From Arachis hypogaea (Eukaryota > Streptophyta > Magnoliopsida > Fabales > Fabaceae), in assembly GCF_003086295.3 (NCBI RefSeq), contig NC_092044.1, positions 10,422,100 to 10,486,099 on the forward strand: a stretch of DNA of 64,000 bases, read 5' to 3'. Shown here piece after piece: positions 21,601-33,052 of this stretch. The notes beneath the pieces were generated by a model. The model saw only the letters and a program-made list of their open reading frames with translations, was not told the origin of the DNA and made no database searches. How positions within the stretch are numbered: position 1 is the stretch's first letter; every line of letters starts with the position of its first letter. Made by a program: the position numbers and the translations under genes.

Positions 21601-23576
21601 GACATCTCTGGTGATTCCCATACATCAGAGTGAATCAACTCCGATATGTGCTTGCTTCGAGCAGTTGATCTACCAAATGCCAATCTATGTTGCTTGCTTG
21701 TAACGCAGTGCTTACAAAATGATAAGTTTATCGATTTGAGTCCGGAAATGAGATTACGTTCTATAAGAATCTTCAAGCCTCGTTTTGACACGTGGCCCAA
21801 TTTGTGATGCCATGTCATTGTCATTTCTTCTTGGCTTGCTAAAGCAACTGATGCCTCTGCCTCTTGCAAAGTATCTCCCACAAGCATGTATAAATTTTCT
21901 GCAATCTTTTCTGTTTTTATTACCACAAGAGCTCCTTTAACAACTTTCAAGATCCCACCTTCAATATTGGTCTTGCAACCAAGTTCATCCAATTACCCAA
22001 TCGACAACAAATTCTTCTTCAAGCCTTTCACGTGTCTTACCCCTTGAAGTGAACGAATAGACCCATCAAACATTTTTATTTTGATAGTACCCATTCTAAT
22101 AATTTCTAAGGCATGATCGTTTCCCATAAACACCGATCTTTCCAAGACAGGTTCATATGTACAAAACCAATCACGATGAGGAGTCATGTGTTAGGTTACT
22201 CCTGAATCAACAATCCAAACATCAGTGAGTTGTTTGCTGCCTTTAGAACCAATTGTTGCTTCGCCATACAGAATTTCTCCATCATCAAAGGTACTCGGAA
22301 CACATCCTTGTGAACTTGATCCTTCTGGAACCATCTATATGCTCTTCTTATTCCCACAATCTTTCTTGAAGTGCCCTCTCTTTCCACAAGTGTAGCATTT
22401 GACCTGCTTCTTACTTTGTCACTTTAGTCTACTTTGACTTCTACTGGAACCACGCTCCATTGATCTCCCCCTTGTCATCAACAAAGCTTCTGCTTGTTTT
22501 GAGCTCGCTAATCTATCTTCCTTATTCTTGCACCTAAATTCTTCTTCAAGAACCGCAGCAGCCATGCCATCAAAAGAAAGATAATCAGTCAAAACATTAT
22601 TAGTTAAGTTAATGATAAACCGATCATTTGAATCTGGTAGACTTTGAAGTAAGAGCTCTGCACGTTCGTTTTCTGCTATGGTATATTCCAACGATGAAAG
22701 TTGGAAAAATAGCGTATTTAGGTTGTTGATGTGATCCGTTGCCGATGTGGACTCACTCATTCGAAGAGTATAAAGTTTCTTTTCAAGAATATCTTATTGT
22801 GAAGTGACTTGACTTCATATAATTTGGTGTGAGAACATCCCGAATTTTCTTTGCTGTCTTTATCTCTGCTACACTTGATAAAACTGAGTCAGCTAGTGCC
22901 AAGTATAAGTTTACAACAGCATTGTTGTCCATCTCCTTGCATTTTTCATCTGTAATTCCAGTGGGTCTACCTTCAATTGCTGTCACGCAATCGTCTTTTC
23001 TCATAATCGCTTTTATCTTCAATTTCCATACGGAAAAATTACTCCTACTGAATTTTGGAATTTCATAATTTGTTACCATTTTTTTAGACGATAATTTGTA
23101 GCAGAAAAAAAATATTAATCAGCAACCTTTGGCTCTGATACCACTGTTAGGTACCAGAAAAATGACACAGCAAAATATAGAGGTGAAAAAATTAGAAATT
23201 TGTATAAAATATGGAAGAAATTGAATAACTTTCTTTGAGAATTACAATTTCTCTCTATCACAAGGAGACTACAATAACACTCTCTCTTGACAAAAGGATA
23301 ACACATTTCTCTACATATATAGGAGAAAACTACTTAAAGAAATATTATGTTATTCTATCTGGATGACCTGATTGAAATGAATTAAAGAAAAACTCAATTT
23401 ATAGGCGAGTCTCTTCAATATGAACCATCAGTCAATTAGAGGTATATAATTCTTCTCTTTTTCAACCATTATAATTCTAAGGTTATAAAATAAGATTGTT
23501 TATTACCTTTCATTTTATTTAGTTGTTATTTATTTATTTATTTTCTAAAATTAGCTTTACTAATTTTCACACTTTT
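18685..23576 (-). mobile_element. Copia retrotransposon, full length, decayed (- strand)
   Basis: LTRs are at 18690-19120 (3' LTR) and 23145-23571 (5' LTR), beginning TGTGAAAATT and ending GGTACCTAACA when read on the - strand. The 5-bp duplication CTTTT is at 18685-18689 and 23572-23576. The primer-binding site TGGTATCAGAGC (initiator Met tRNA) abuts the 5' LTR at 23131-23143, and a purine tract abuts the 3' LTR. The internal region (4024 bases) is about the length of that in the intact relative at 41008-45873, but the two LTRs differ at many sites, so this is an older copy of the same family. It sits in a Gypsy fragment. Confidence 0.92.
19202..23079 (-). pseudogene. Copia gag-pol polyprotein relic
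   Basis: The frame runs from MVTNYEIPKFSRSNFS (23079) to DAMTKPINTEKFE (19202) and is broken by several stops and frameshifts into pieces: gag (23079-22419), zinc knuckle and protease (about 22400-22000), pre-integrase and integrase (21992-21391), reverse transcriptase (20523-20011) and RNase H (19812-19202). Each piece matches, with scattered substitutions, the open 1297-residue frame at 41504-45397, which serves as the best ruler for its breaks. Confidence 0.9.
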
Positions 23577-24240
23577 GAGGCGACCCAGCCTTCTAGGATT
23601 TACACTCGCTTGTGTAGCTCTTGAATGATTCAATTCACTTGTTCTCCAAGGTCGTCAATTGCTCTGACCTCGCCAAATCGGCGGTCGTCTCTTTGTGGTT
23701 GTTGCTTGCTACGAGTTGGTTGCACGTCAACGACGCTGGTTATTCTCTCGTGGGCTAGCGCTGGGATAGTTGTCGTTCCGTGGTTCATGTGCTGGTGGGT
23801 TTGGTTCGTGGTGGTGGTTTGAGAACCACTCTTCCTGTTCATTCGTTATGCTGCCAAGGTTTCACAAGTCTCCACAGACGGCGTCAATATACAGGACTTT
23901 GCTGGGATGGGCGAGGGATGGATCGGGGACTCGCAGATTTTGGTGATGCCGTGATCAGACCTCTGGTGCGCTGGGAGTTGATACCTGCAAAGACACTCCG
24001 ATGTTCAAGTCAGAATGAGTCTAAGAAATACAAGATAAAGGTGTGTGTAACGTACCTGAGGGAGCTTTTTGCTCCCTTTATATAGTTTGTTTTATTATCT
24101 TATCTTATCTTATTCGTCAAGATAAGAAAAGTTTTCGAGTTTGAATGTTAGTTAGTAATTCCTGATCTTCTGGCCTGTTTGAGTCGTAGAGACGATTTGA
24201 ATTCAAAAATCGGATCATCGTTAAACTGTTTAGAGCCCTA
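23577..24240 (-). mobile_element. Gypsy-type 5' end: LTR, PBS-like site and gag start
   Basis: Read on the - strand, a TATA-like TATATAAAGG (about 24075) is followed by a leader, then TGACGCCGTCTGTGG (about 23885), close to the TGGCGCCGTCTGTGG primer-site phrase common in plant Gypsy elements. A gag-like frame starts at 23842 (MNRKSGSQ...; DDRRFGEVRAIDDLGEQVN), with a stop after VN. The GC content is clearly higher than that of its surroundings. The Copia at 18690-23571 interrupts it. The rest of the Gypsy element is missing apart from perhaps 50 bases near 18640. Confidence 0.5.
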
Positions 24241-24876
24241 AATACTAGATCTAGAACAATAACTATAAGTGAACTTCCACCTCAATAAATATTTACTCAC
24301 AAATGAGTTATCTCATCTTAAAGATATCAAATGCGTTCATCATCTCCCAAGTTTGAATATTTCATAATTTTCATTGAATAAATTCCCTACTTGAATACAT
24401 GCGTTATATTTTCTTATGGCAACTACTCACGACCTCTACCAACCAGGCAACCATGGACGATCAAACTAATGACTTGGTGTTTTGAGTATTAAGTCATTTT
24501 CCCCCCAAAAAATAATTCTTATTTATTTGTTCCTCCTAACAAGCTAACACCTACATGCGTTAAATACTAGACTAGTCTACCATGAAACCGAAGAAAATGA
24601 CCAGTCTACCCAATAAATTAAAATAAAATAAAATAGCATAATATAATATCGAATTGAAGTAGTCAAAAGTCAAAACATAGAAAGACAATGCCATTTTTTT
24701 CCATCTCCTTCAGTGAAAGCAAGTATTCTCAATTGGTTCCAAGTAGTTCTTATGACATCAAGTTTATTTATTTGTTTAAAAACTTTTTGAAAACATTTCC
24801 AAGTCCTTGCAAAACTAGTTGAGATTCTCGTAATTTCCACCCCAATTTCAAGGCATTGAATAGTTGATGTGAGCAA
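24241..24876. other. Upstream region of P450 gene 2
   Basis: AT-rich, with no gene supported. The frame at 24670-24903 on the - strand lacks any recognisable domain. Confidence 0.4.
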
Positions 24877-24883
24877 TATATAA
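24877..24883 (+). promoter_or_regulatory. TATA box of P450 gene 2
   Basis: TATATAA lies 57 bases before the preferred ATG at 24934. The earlier in-frame ATGs at 24910 and 24913 are only about 30 bases from it, right at the expected transcription start. Confidence 0.5.
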
Positions 24884-24933
24884 CAACTAGGTACATTTCT
24901 CAAATTCTCATGATGAAATCAGATATCATTACC

Positions 24934-27582
24934 ATGGATTATTCCCTTTCACTTCCAACAATAACATTGATATCCCTAACTTTATTTTTTCTCTACAACA
25001 TATGGAGAATAATTACGAAAAAACCTAGTATTCATCAAAATGAAAGTAACATTATTAAACAACCGCCACAACCATATGTTGCATTACCATTAATTGGTCA
25101 CCTCCATCTACTAGGAACCAAAACACCACTTCACAGAACCTTTGCTTCTTTGGCTGATAAATATGGCCCTGTATTCCAAATCTACTTTGGATCATTACCT
25201 GCCATTGTTATCTCCAACAAAGAAGGAATCAAAGAATGCTTCACAAAAAATGATAAAGTTCTCGCCTCGCGCACCCCTTCGAGCCGTGGAACTCACCTTG
25301 CTTATAACAATGCCGCGTTTGGATTTGCTCCTTATGGACCCTATTGGGCAAAACAGAGGAAGCTAGCCGTTCTTGAACTCCTCTCTTCGCGCCGCCTCGA
25401 ATCGTTGAGGCATGTTTATGAATCCGAGATTGATACTTTGATCAAGGATCTCTTGATACACCTTAGCAACAATAATTCTTCTATGGTTGTCATGAGTGAA
25501 TGGTTTGAACGTTTAACATTTAATGTGATCACAAAAATTGTTGCGGGAAAGAGATATTTTAGTTACTTGGAAGATGTGGATGATTTAGAAGCACATAAAG
25601 TTGTGAATCTTGTAAAAGAGTTCATGCAATTGGCTGGTGGATTTGTTCTTTCGGATGCAATTCCATTGCTTAGATGGATTGGTGTGGAAGGGGGAGTTCT
25701 TAAATCAATGAAGAGAATTGGAAGAGATTTGGACACACTCATTGGAAGGTGGGTTGAAGAGCATAAGATGAAGGGTAATATGGTAAATAGCTCAAGTGAA
25801 AAGCAAGATTTCATTGATGTCATGCTATCTATTGTTGAAGATGATCCTGAGTCTGGCCATTCTCGTGACACTATCATCAAGGCACATGTTATGGTAAGCA
25901 TAGTTTTTATTTTTATTATTATTTTTAGTTCTGCGTTTTTGTTTGATTCAATATGACAAATCTATATAATTAAGTAATGGGTTATGATAAAATGAAACTA
26001 ATGTAACTCTTAACAATTATCATATTAAACAATTTTTTCATAAAAAAAATTGATGTAATTGCTATGCTTAACAAATCTAACAAATTAAATCATCAAAACT
26101 AGAATAAGAATATTACATTATTTCTACGCGTTTTTCGTTTTTTGTTCCTATTGTCCTAAAATTTTGATTCTTGTAAATGCTTTCACATATGTTTGTTCGG
26201 GTTAAAAATATTCAATTATATGTCACTATGAATACTTTCAAAGTCGTTTTCTAATCTTAACAAATAACATCATAAGTGAACATGGTCGCAAAAACACTAA
26301 TACAATTTTAACAAAGAGATGTTAATAATTTTGCACCGACAAAAGTTAAATACATATTTAATTAAAAATGTTATTCGCACACCAAAATTAACTATAATAT
26401 ATTTGTATTTTACATATATAGTTTAACTCAATTTTCATGTGTATTTTGTATTCTAATGTATATTTTATACTGTAGCTAATATTAATTGTTGAATTTGATG
26501 TGTACCTAACATAGTTGATATTTAATAGATTTAATTATTTTATTGGTTTTTATATATTATCAAATTCTCAATTAAGTTTCTATATTTTTTTCTTTTCAAT
26601 TAGATTTTTATACTATTTTTAATTTTATAATTTGATCTTCCTAGTGTAAAAAATATTAGAATTAACTAAATATTTTCTGTAAATTAAATGTATATATAAT
26701 TAAGAATCTAATTAGATCTTTGAATACATATTTTTTGAAAAAAATATTCCATTTATTTTAATGTTTTGACATAAAAAAATCTAATTAAAAAATTAAAAGC
26801 AATATACAAATCCAATTAAAAAAAATATAAAAACCTAATTAAAAATTTGATAAAAAAAATATAAAAACTTAATTACAAACCAACCGAATAATTATATCAT
26901 TATTGTTATCATGCATTTAACAAACAAGTCAACTTTTTATCATGTTTAGAATCTTATCCTAGCGGGGACGGAAACAACATCAACAACAATGACATGGATC
27001 CTTGCAACATTAATGAACAATAAACATTCATTGAAGCTAGCACAAGAAGAGATTAACCATCACGTGGGTAAGGACAGAAAGGTAGAAGCATCAGATATAA
27101 AAAACCTTACTTATTTACAAGCAATTTTCAAAGAAACTTTAAGGTTATACCCACCAACACCATTGTTATTACCTCATGGGGCATCATCAGATTGCAGCAT
27201 TAATGACTACTATGTACCAAAAGGAGCTGATGTGTTTCTTAATGTGTGGAAACTACATAGAGATCCAAGTATTTGGTCGGAGCCTGAAAAGTTTTCACCA
27301 GAAAGGTTTATTAATGGCGATGGAGAAGTTAATGAAGGTCACCATTTTGAGTACATTCCTTTTGGGTTAGGGAGAAGGGCTTGTCCTGGATTCACATTAG
27401 CAACACAAGTGATTCTTATCACAGTTGCACGTTTACTTCAAGGGTTTGATTTTCATTTGTTTATGGATGAACCTGTTGATATGAGAGAAGGTTTTGGCCT
27501 AACTTTGCTGAAGTTAAATCCATTACAAATTTGTCTCACCCCATTGGTTACCACTGAACTCTATCAGTCACATATTTATTAA
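24934..27582 (+). CDS. Cytochrome P450, CYP82-like (gene 2)
   Basis: Exons 24934-25893 and 26950-27582, with a phase-0 GT-AG intron (25894-26949), give 530 residues. The exon structure and intron position are the same as in gene 1. A hydrophobic anchor (about residues 5-25) is followed by a hinge with QPYVALPLIGHLHLL. The I-helix has the canonical AGTETT (325-330), with the acid-Thr pair used for oxygen activation. The K-helix ETLR is at 382-385, FSPERF at 435-440 and the haem loop FGLGRRACPG at 458-467 (Cys465). It should be an ER-bound monooxygenase of specialised metabolism with unknown substrate. The start at 24934 (MDYSLSLP) fits family N-termini better than 24910 (MMKSDIIT), which cannot be excluded. 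It is clearly divergent from gene 1, so if the pair arose by tandem duplication it is old. Confidence 0.9.
26528..26898. mobile_element. Diverged foldback element in intron of P450 gene 2
   Basis: The left arm GATTTAATTATTTTATTGG and the inverted right arm GATATAATTATTCGGTTGG enclose 370 bases whose two halves are imperfect inverted copies (TCTCAATTAAGTTTCTATA versus its complement). It belongs to the same family as 17566-17871 but is older. I cannot assign a clear target duplication. Confidence 0.6.
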
Positions 27583-28000
27583 AAAAAATTAAGTGTTTTT
27601 TTTCTTTTCTTTATTTTTAGCTTGGCAACAAAGATAGGGATCGATTGTGTTGTATTCTTCTCTTCAACAAGTGTGTGTTGTATTTATTGTTTATTGTTTT
27701 TTATGGTTGACTTATAATTTATTACACAAACTTTACTTGCAATTTAAGAAATTACCCCAAAACTTTTTTTACATGTCATGACATTTTTTTTTGCTTGGAT
27801 AATGTTGTTATTCTTAGTTTTTGTTTTTGGGAGAAGGAAGTTCAATTTCTACATAGAAAATTCAATTATGCATGAAAGTATCATGAATCTAACAAATAAT
27901 AATACTTGACCAAAAAAAAAAAAACAAATAATAATACATGAATTAATTTGAAGAAATAGTAGACAAATATTACCAAAAGTGATCAAGAACACTTTTACCT
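27583..28000. other. 3' flank of P450 gene 2
   Basis: AT-rich and non-coding. It presumably contains the 3' UTR. No repeat structure was recognised. Confidence 0.4.
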
Positions 28001-28002
28001 GG

Positions 28003-30080
28003 TGGAACATATCCGAAGATTCACTTAATTACAGAGGAACTACCATGATTACTGGAAGAATAGCTTCTGTCCCCTTGAACAAGTCTAGCTAGACCAAAGT
28101 CTCCCAAGTGGGCAACAATATCATCATCAACAAGCACATTGCTAGACTTAATATCACAATGAATTACGGCTTTTTCTGAATCATTGTGAATATAATCCAA
28201 AGCAAAAACTACATCAAGAGCAATATTTACCTTTTGCATAAGGTTCAGACTCATATTTGTGGACTGGCTATCTTCCATAGTGTTGTGCAACAAAGTTTCT
28301 AGGCTCCCATGAGACATGAACTCAAACACTATGGCCTTGAAATCATTCCCGTTGTAATCAACACTTGACCAAGAAGTCAGTAGGTTGAGAAGGTTTCTAT
28401 GTTTAATTTTTTCTAGGGCTTTACATTCAGCCATGAAACTCTTCGATGCTCCACGTGTTTGAATATTCAACACTTTCACAGTAACAAGTCTCTCAAAATG
28501 GACAAGTTCCTCTATACACAGAGCCAGAGCTTTCCGTGCCAACTAAATTAGATGAAGAAAATTGATTTGTTGCTTGATGTAGCTCTCCATAGGAAACCTT
28601 CAAGTACCTATATTCTAGTGATGGTGAAAAAGATAACTTCTTTCTGAGGCAATAGATACTAATAAAAATTATGAAAGAGATCAAAAGCCCACCAATCACA
28701 TGAGAATAATTTTCTTTTTATGAGAGCTCTTATGTTTGTTTGAAGAAAACTCAGGACATGGAGGGAGATTTAGTTGAGGTATCCCACCGCACAGATCATT
28801 ATTTCCAATGAGTGATATTACAATGATGTTACTAAAGACTCCTTCCAGTGGGACTTAACCATAGAGATGATTATAAGACAAGTTCAAATTACTCAAAAAA
28901 GTCAGGTTTTCAAGTTCATGGGGGATTGTGCTTGAGAATTTATTATTAGAAAGGTCTAACCTTTCAAAGGATCTTAAAGATCCCAGGAATGGGGGTAGAC
29001 TCCCATGGAAGAAGTTTCTGTCTAGTCGAAGCTCTATTAATGTAGAACATGCACTAAGTTCCACAGAAATGACACCACAAAACTTGTTTGCATACATATA
29101 TAATTTGGAAAGAGATGCATCAAATTTCCTAACTCTATAGGGATTGAACCAGTAAAGGAGTTGGTGAATAAGTCAAGATTTACTAAACCTTCTTGATAGC
29201 CAAAGGTTTGAGTAGGTATGTTTTCACTTAAATTGTTTACCAAAATGCTGAATGTGTGCATCTTTTTATAGTATCTCAAGGTAAATGGAATACTTCCTTC
29301 AAATGCATTAAAGTCCATGTGAACTTCTGACAATATAGTAAGATTGCCTATGCCAGTAGAAAAATTACCTGAAAGATTGTTCATACTCAAGAATATTATT
29401 ACTAGATTTTTAAGCTTTCCAATTGAATTTGGAATTGGTCCCTCAAGGGCATTCTCATCCATAAGAAGTGAACCTAAGCCAAATAAATTTCCAATTTTTT
29501 CAGGTATCCTTCTAGATATTTGATTCAATCCCATGTCAAGCAAAATAAGATTGGTTGATAAGTTGCCTATGAGATTTGTCAATGCATCACCTAAATAATT
29601 TTCGTAAAAGTCCAGCATTTGCAATTGAGTACAATTAGTCAATGAAGAAAGGAAATTCAAATTGTGAGCTCTTCCAGTCCCAAATCTATTACGACCCACT
29701 TTAAATTCCCGGAGTTTGTGTAAACTTCCTAAAGTACGAGAAATTAGTCCATAAAAACCATTTTCTTCTATATCAAATTTTTGCAATTCGGACAAATTGG
29801 ATATTGAAGATGGAAAAATACTAGTGAATAAGTTTCCTCCACACGCAAAATTTTGAAGATTGAGAAAAGCCAGAGGCATATTTGAGAGAAAATTACCCGC
29901 TAATGAAAAGTTTGAATATTTGAAAGGTTATAAAGTGAAGGAGGAAGTAAGCTAGAAAAATTATTTAGATTCATAGCCAAAAATTTCAAATTCGACAACC
30001 TCCCCAAAGCCGGAGTTATGCTTCTTTCCAAATGATTTTGTGAAAGTGACAACTTCTGAAGCGATGAAAGATTTACACCA
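28003..30080 (-). pseudogene. LRR receptor-like kinase pseudogene (non-RD, EFR/FLS2-like subfamily)
   Basis: Read 5'-3' on the - strand: leucine-rich repeats of the 24-residue plant type (30080-28855; e.g. IPNSIGKLKNLVIIFLSMNN), a single membrane segment (MIGGLLISFIIFISIYCL, about 28699), a juxtamembrane part, then a kinase N-lobe with VTVK and the catalytic loop VIHCDIKSSNVL. That HCD (not HRD) is typical of non-RD immune receptor kinases of LRR subfamily XII. HLGDFGLARL (about 28100) follows. Breaks are frameshifts near 28530, 28720-28860, 29040-29100 and 29880-29900. The frame is lost after SSVIK (28021), and only GYVPP of the activation segment remains before homology stops at about 28003, so most of the C-lobe is absent. 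The 5' end is cut by the Copia/LTR piece at about 30080. No function is expected. Confidence 0.85.
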
Positions 30081-30147
30081 TAGAACCAAACCAAGAAGGT
30101 GAAAGAAATCAGAACTAGATGAGAAGAATAAAAGAGTTCTAGAATTC

Positions 30148-30211
<64 letters not shown>

Positions 30212-31600
30212 AACCATCTAAGTAACTAGCTGACTTGGCTGCTAGTTACTAGCATAACAGAAAGACTAACTTTATTTCTAGACTCTTCTATAAGTTGCTA
30301 GTGCGTGTGTGTTCAGCTATACACCTAACATCCTCCCTCAAACCAATGGGTACTGCCTGCTCTACTCTTAGTTTTTCTCTCTATTTCGGTTAGAACATCA
30401 TCTATCTTTCTAAGTTCTGCTTCAGTGCTACTTCTTGAAACAGCAGCTTGTTTTCTACTTGCCCAAGATATCAGGTTTGGACCCAGGTAGATGCAGAAAC
30501 CATTGGTGGACTTTCTATCATCAATGTCATTGCCCCAGTCAGAGTTGCAAAATCCATAAATTTTGAAATCCTCAGTTTTTCTAAATATTAACCCATGATC
30601 TATGGAGCCAGATAGGTACCTCAATATCCTTTTGATGCTTTCCAGTGACTCTCAAGTGGTTCATGCATGAATTGGGCAACTTTGTTTACTGCAAAGGTGA
30701 TGTCAAGCCTAGAAATGATTGTATATTGCAGCCCACCAATGACTGACCTATACAGTTGTGAATTATGAACTTTGGCGCCACCTGATGCAGAAAGTTTTAG
30801 TGCTAAAGTCATAGGGGTCAGCATGCCTTTTGCATCACTCATGGCAGCCTTCTTCAGCAAATCCTTTATGTACTTTGTTTGACTGAGTACAACTGAATTG
30901 TCTGGTTGATTTCTGACCTCAATTCCAAGAAAATAGCTCATTTCACCTAAATCCTTGAGTGAGAAGACACTATGCAGCTAAGAGGCCAGTTGCTAAATTT
31001 CTAACTGAGAGCTTTCAGTTATGAGGATATCATCCACACATACTAGAATGAAGGTTGACGATTGATCAGTGAATTTTGTGAAGAGAGAAACATTAGATCT
31101 TGTGTTCTTGAAGCCAAATTGATTGAGTGTAGAGCTGAGCTTTGTAAACCAAACTCTTGGGGCCTGTTTTAGGCCATAGAGAGCTCTTTGTAGCTTGCAG
31201 ATTTGAAGTGAGTTGTTGGCAGTGAAACCTTTAGGATGTCGCATGTAAACATTCTCATGGAGATCTCCATTGAGAAATGCATTGTTGAAGTCAAACTGTC
31301 TCACTTTCCATCCCTTTGAGAGTACAACACTAAGAATGGTTCTGACTATGGAGGGCTTAATGACAGGGATGAAGATTTGGTTGTAGTCAATCCCTTGCTT
31401 TTGATGGAACCCCTTTGCTACCAATCTTGCTTTATATTTTTTATGCTACCATCTGGATGCCTTTTGATTCTGAAAACCCATTTACACCCAATTGGTGCTA
31501 TGTTTGGTGCTGCATCAACTAGCTTCTAGGTTTGATTCGGTATTAGTGTAGAGAATTCTTTCTCCAACTGCATCAACTGGCTTGATATTTGGTGCTATTT
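30080..31600 (-). mobile_element. Copia 3' fragment (RT, RNase H, partial LTR)
   Basis: On the - strand: the start of reverse transcriptase (QLEKEFSTLIPNQT, then TAG in place of Trp, then KLVDAAPN, 31585-31500); the RT core with FDFNNAFLNGDLHENVYM and YGLKQAPRVWF (31424-30993); the degenerate active-site region CVDDILI; FLGIEV (30941); and RNase H with CNSDWGNDIDDRKSTNG (30624-30325). A purine tract (GAGGGAGGATG) and TGTTAGGTGTATAG at about 30329 mark the start of a 3' LTR, which includes the AG/CT microsatellite. It resembles Ale/RE1-type Copia lineages and is unrelated to the family at 41008. Several stops are present and the 5' half is absent. Confidence 0.75.
30149..30209 (+). repeat. AG dinucleotide microsatellite
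   Basis: About 30 uninterrupted AG units, apparently inside the partial LTR. It creates an artificial Leu-Ser repeat frame on the - strand. Confidence 0.95.
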
Positions 31601-32289
31601 TGGTGCTGCAAATGACAATACAGTCGACAAGAGCTCCTTTCTGGATGGTAGCTGTTCTGAAGATCATAAATGGCGACGCTGTTGCTGCGGAAATTTGAAA
31701 AGAATCAGATGCCCCTCTTGCCTCTTGGACTGGTTTACTTTCGTTGTTATCCACCTCAGAGCTACCTTGTAAACCAGTTGAAGCATCATTCATTGAAGCT
31801 TTTCCTGGAAAACTCAATTTTATACTTTCTGCCACAGATTGATTTTTATCAGAAATCTCACTGGAGACAGTCTGTGGTACCCTTTCTTTTGTTGCATCTT
31901 TTAAGGATGAACTAGTATGATCAAGCAAACTGAAACTTATATTCTGGAGCAAATCAATACTTTTTTCCCCATTTACAAGGGAGTTAATAGAACTCTTAAA
32001 ACTGCACACATGATCTTTTCCAAAAGCAAGAAAGTTAATTCCCTTTGGAATCCTAGCTGGCAATTTCTTTGGAATTTCCACCAAAGTTTGATTTGTTCCA
32101 GATGTACTTTGGTCAAAAGAGGATAAGCCAACTTTGGTCGTTCCTTCCTTTGGCGTAGTAGGAGAAGGCAACGATAGCTTTGCAACATCGACAAAGCTAA
32201 CTCCTTTAGATGCAAGCTTAAGCTGTTTCTGTACAGTGTTAGCCAGCAAAATCTTCCTTGGCTGGTGACTGTATCAATAAAGCCCATTT

Positions 32290-32415
32290 TAAGTGAGAAT
32301 AATTATAATTATAATAATGAGTCCCGCTAGGGAGACAATGGGTTTTGGAATTCCCTAAGGATCGAACTCTTGACCTTTCAGATCTAAAACTCTAATACCA
32401 TGTCATGATACCACT
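32290..32415 (-). repeat. Possible SINE-like insertion in CCCH gene intron
   Basis: The - strand phrase GGTCAAGAGTTCGATCC fits a tRNA-type B box, and the block ends in an ATT/ATA-rich tail toward 32290. An A box is not convincing. It lies in the intron before exon 7. Confidence 0.3.
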
Positions 32416-33052
32416 CATCTCAGAGGCTTACGCTGATGGAAAAGGGTAACACTAATAGTTATATCTCTAATACTCCCTGAACCTCCATTGTACGCATTGT
32501 ACAGATATTCCATTGGCTCCTCATACTTCCCCTATAATAATACACATACATGCATCTGAAAATACCGATTGATAACTATTGAGATTCAAAAACGAGAAAG
32601 GCTTTTAAAATGCGTGTATCAACCACACGATACACAGGAGAGGCTAAATTATATAGCCACTAAGTATTAAACAATGAAATATATATGAATATACAGTTTC
32701 ACTAAAAACATAATGTAAGAAACCACAATTACAGAGAATAGAAGTAGTATAGTATCATTCAGACTGATGAGCTAGAATCTCAGATCACAGTTGAAGAGAA
32801 GATAGAAGAGAATTAGAAACAAGCAAAGGGAAACAGCGCACTCAATTCTCCCACTTCCTGATTCTGCTTAACTACAAAACTGTCCCTGAACCTCTTGCGC
32901 CTATATACCTGCTGCCCTTTGGGAAATTTTCCTCAACGCTAACACATAATGCACAACCTAATTATCCTAATTATATATGCTAACAATAGCCTTTGTATTT
33001 GGATTGAAAACACAAGCATTTTACGGGAAGTAATATAGAGTGGATGTGGTAC
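32416..33052. other. Remainder of CCCH gene intron 6
   Basis: No coding sequence. It is ordinary AT-rich intron DNA between exons 6 and 7. Confidence 0.4.

Noticed and set aside
23131..23143. TGGTATCAGAGC-like sequence as part of a tRNA gene
   Set aside because: It is the 12-13-base primer-binding site next to the LTR; no tRNA cloverleaf surrounds it, here or at 41437.
30149..30209. Leu-Ser repeat as a signal peptide of the LRR kinase
   Set aside because: It is an AG/CT microsatellite within the Copia LTR read in frame by chance.
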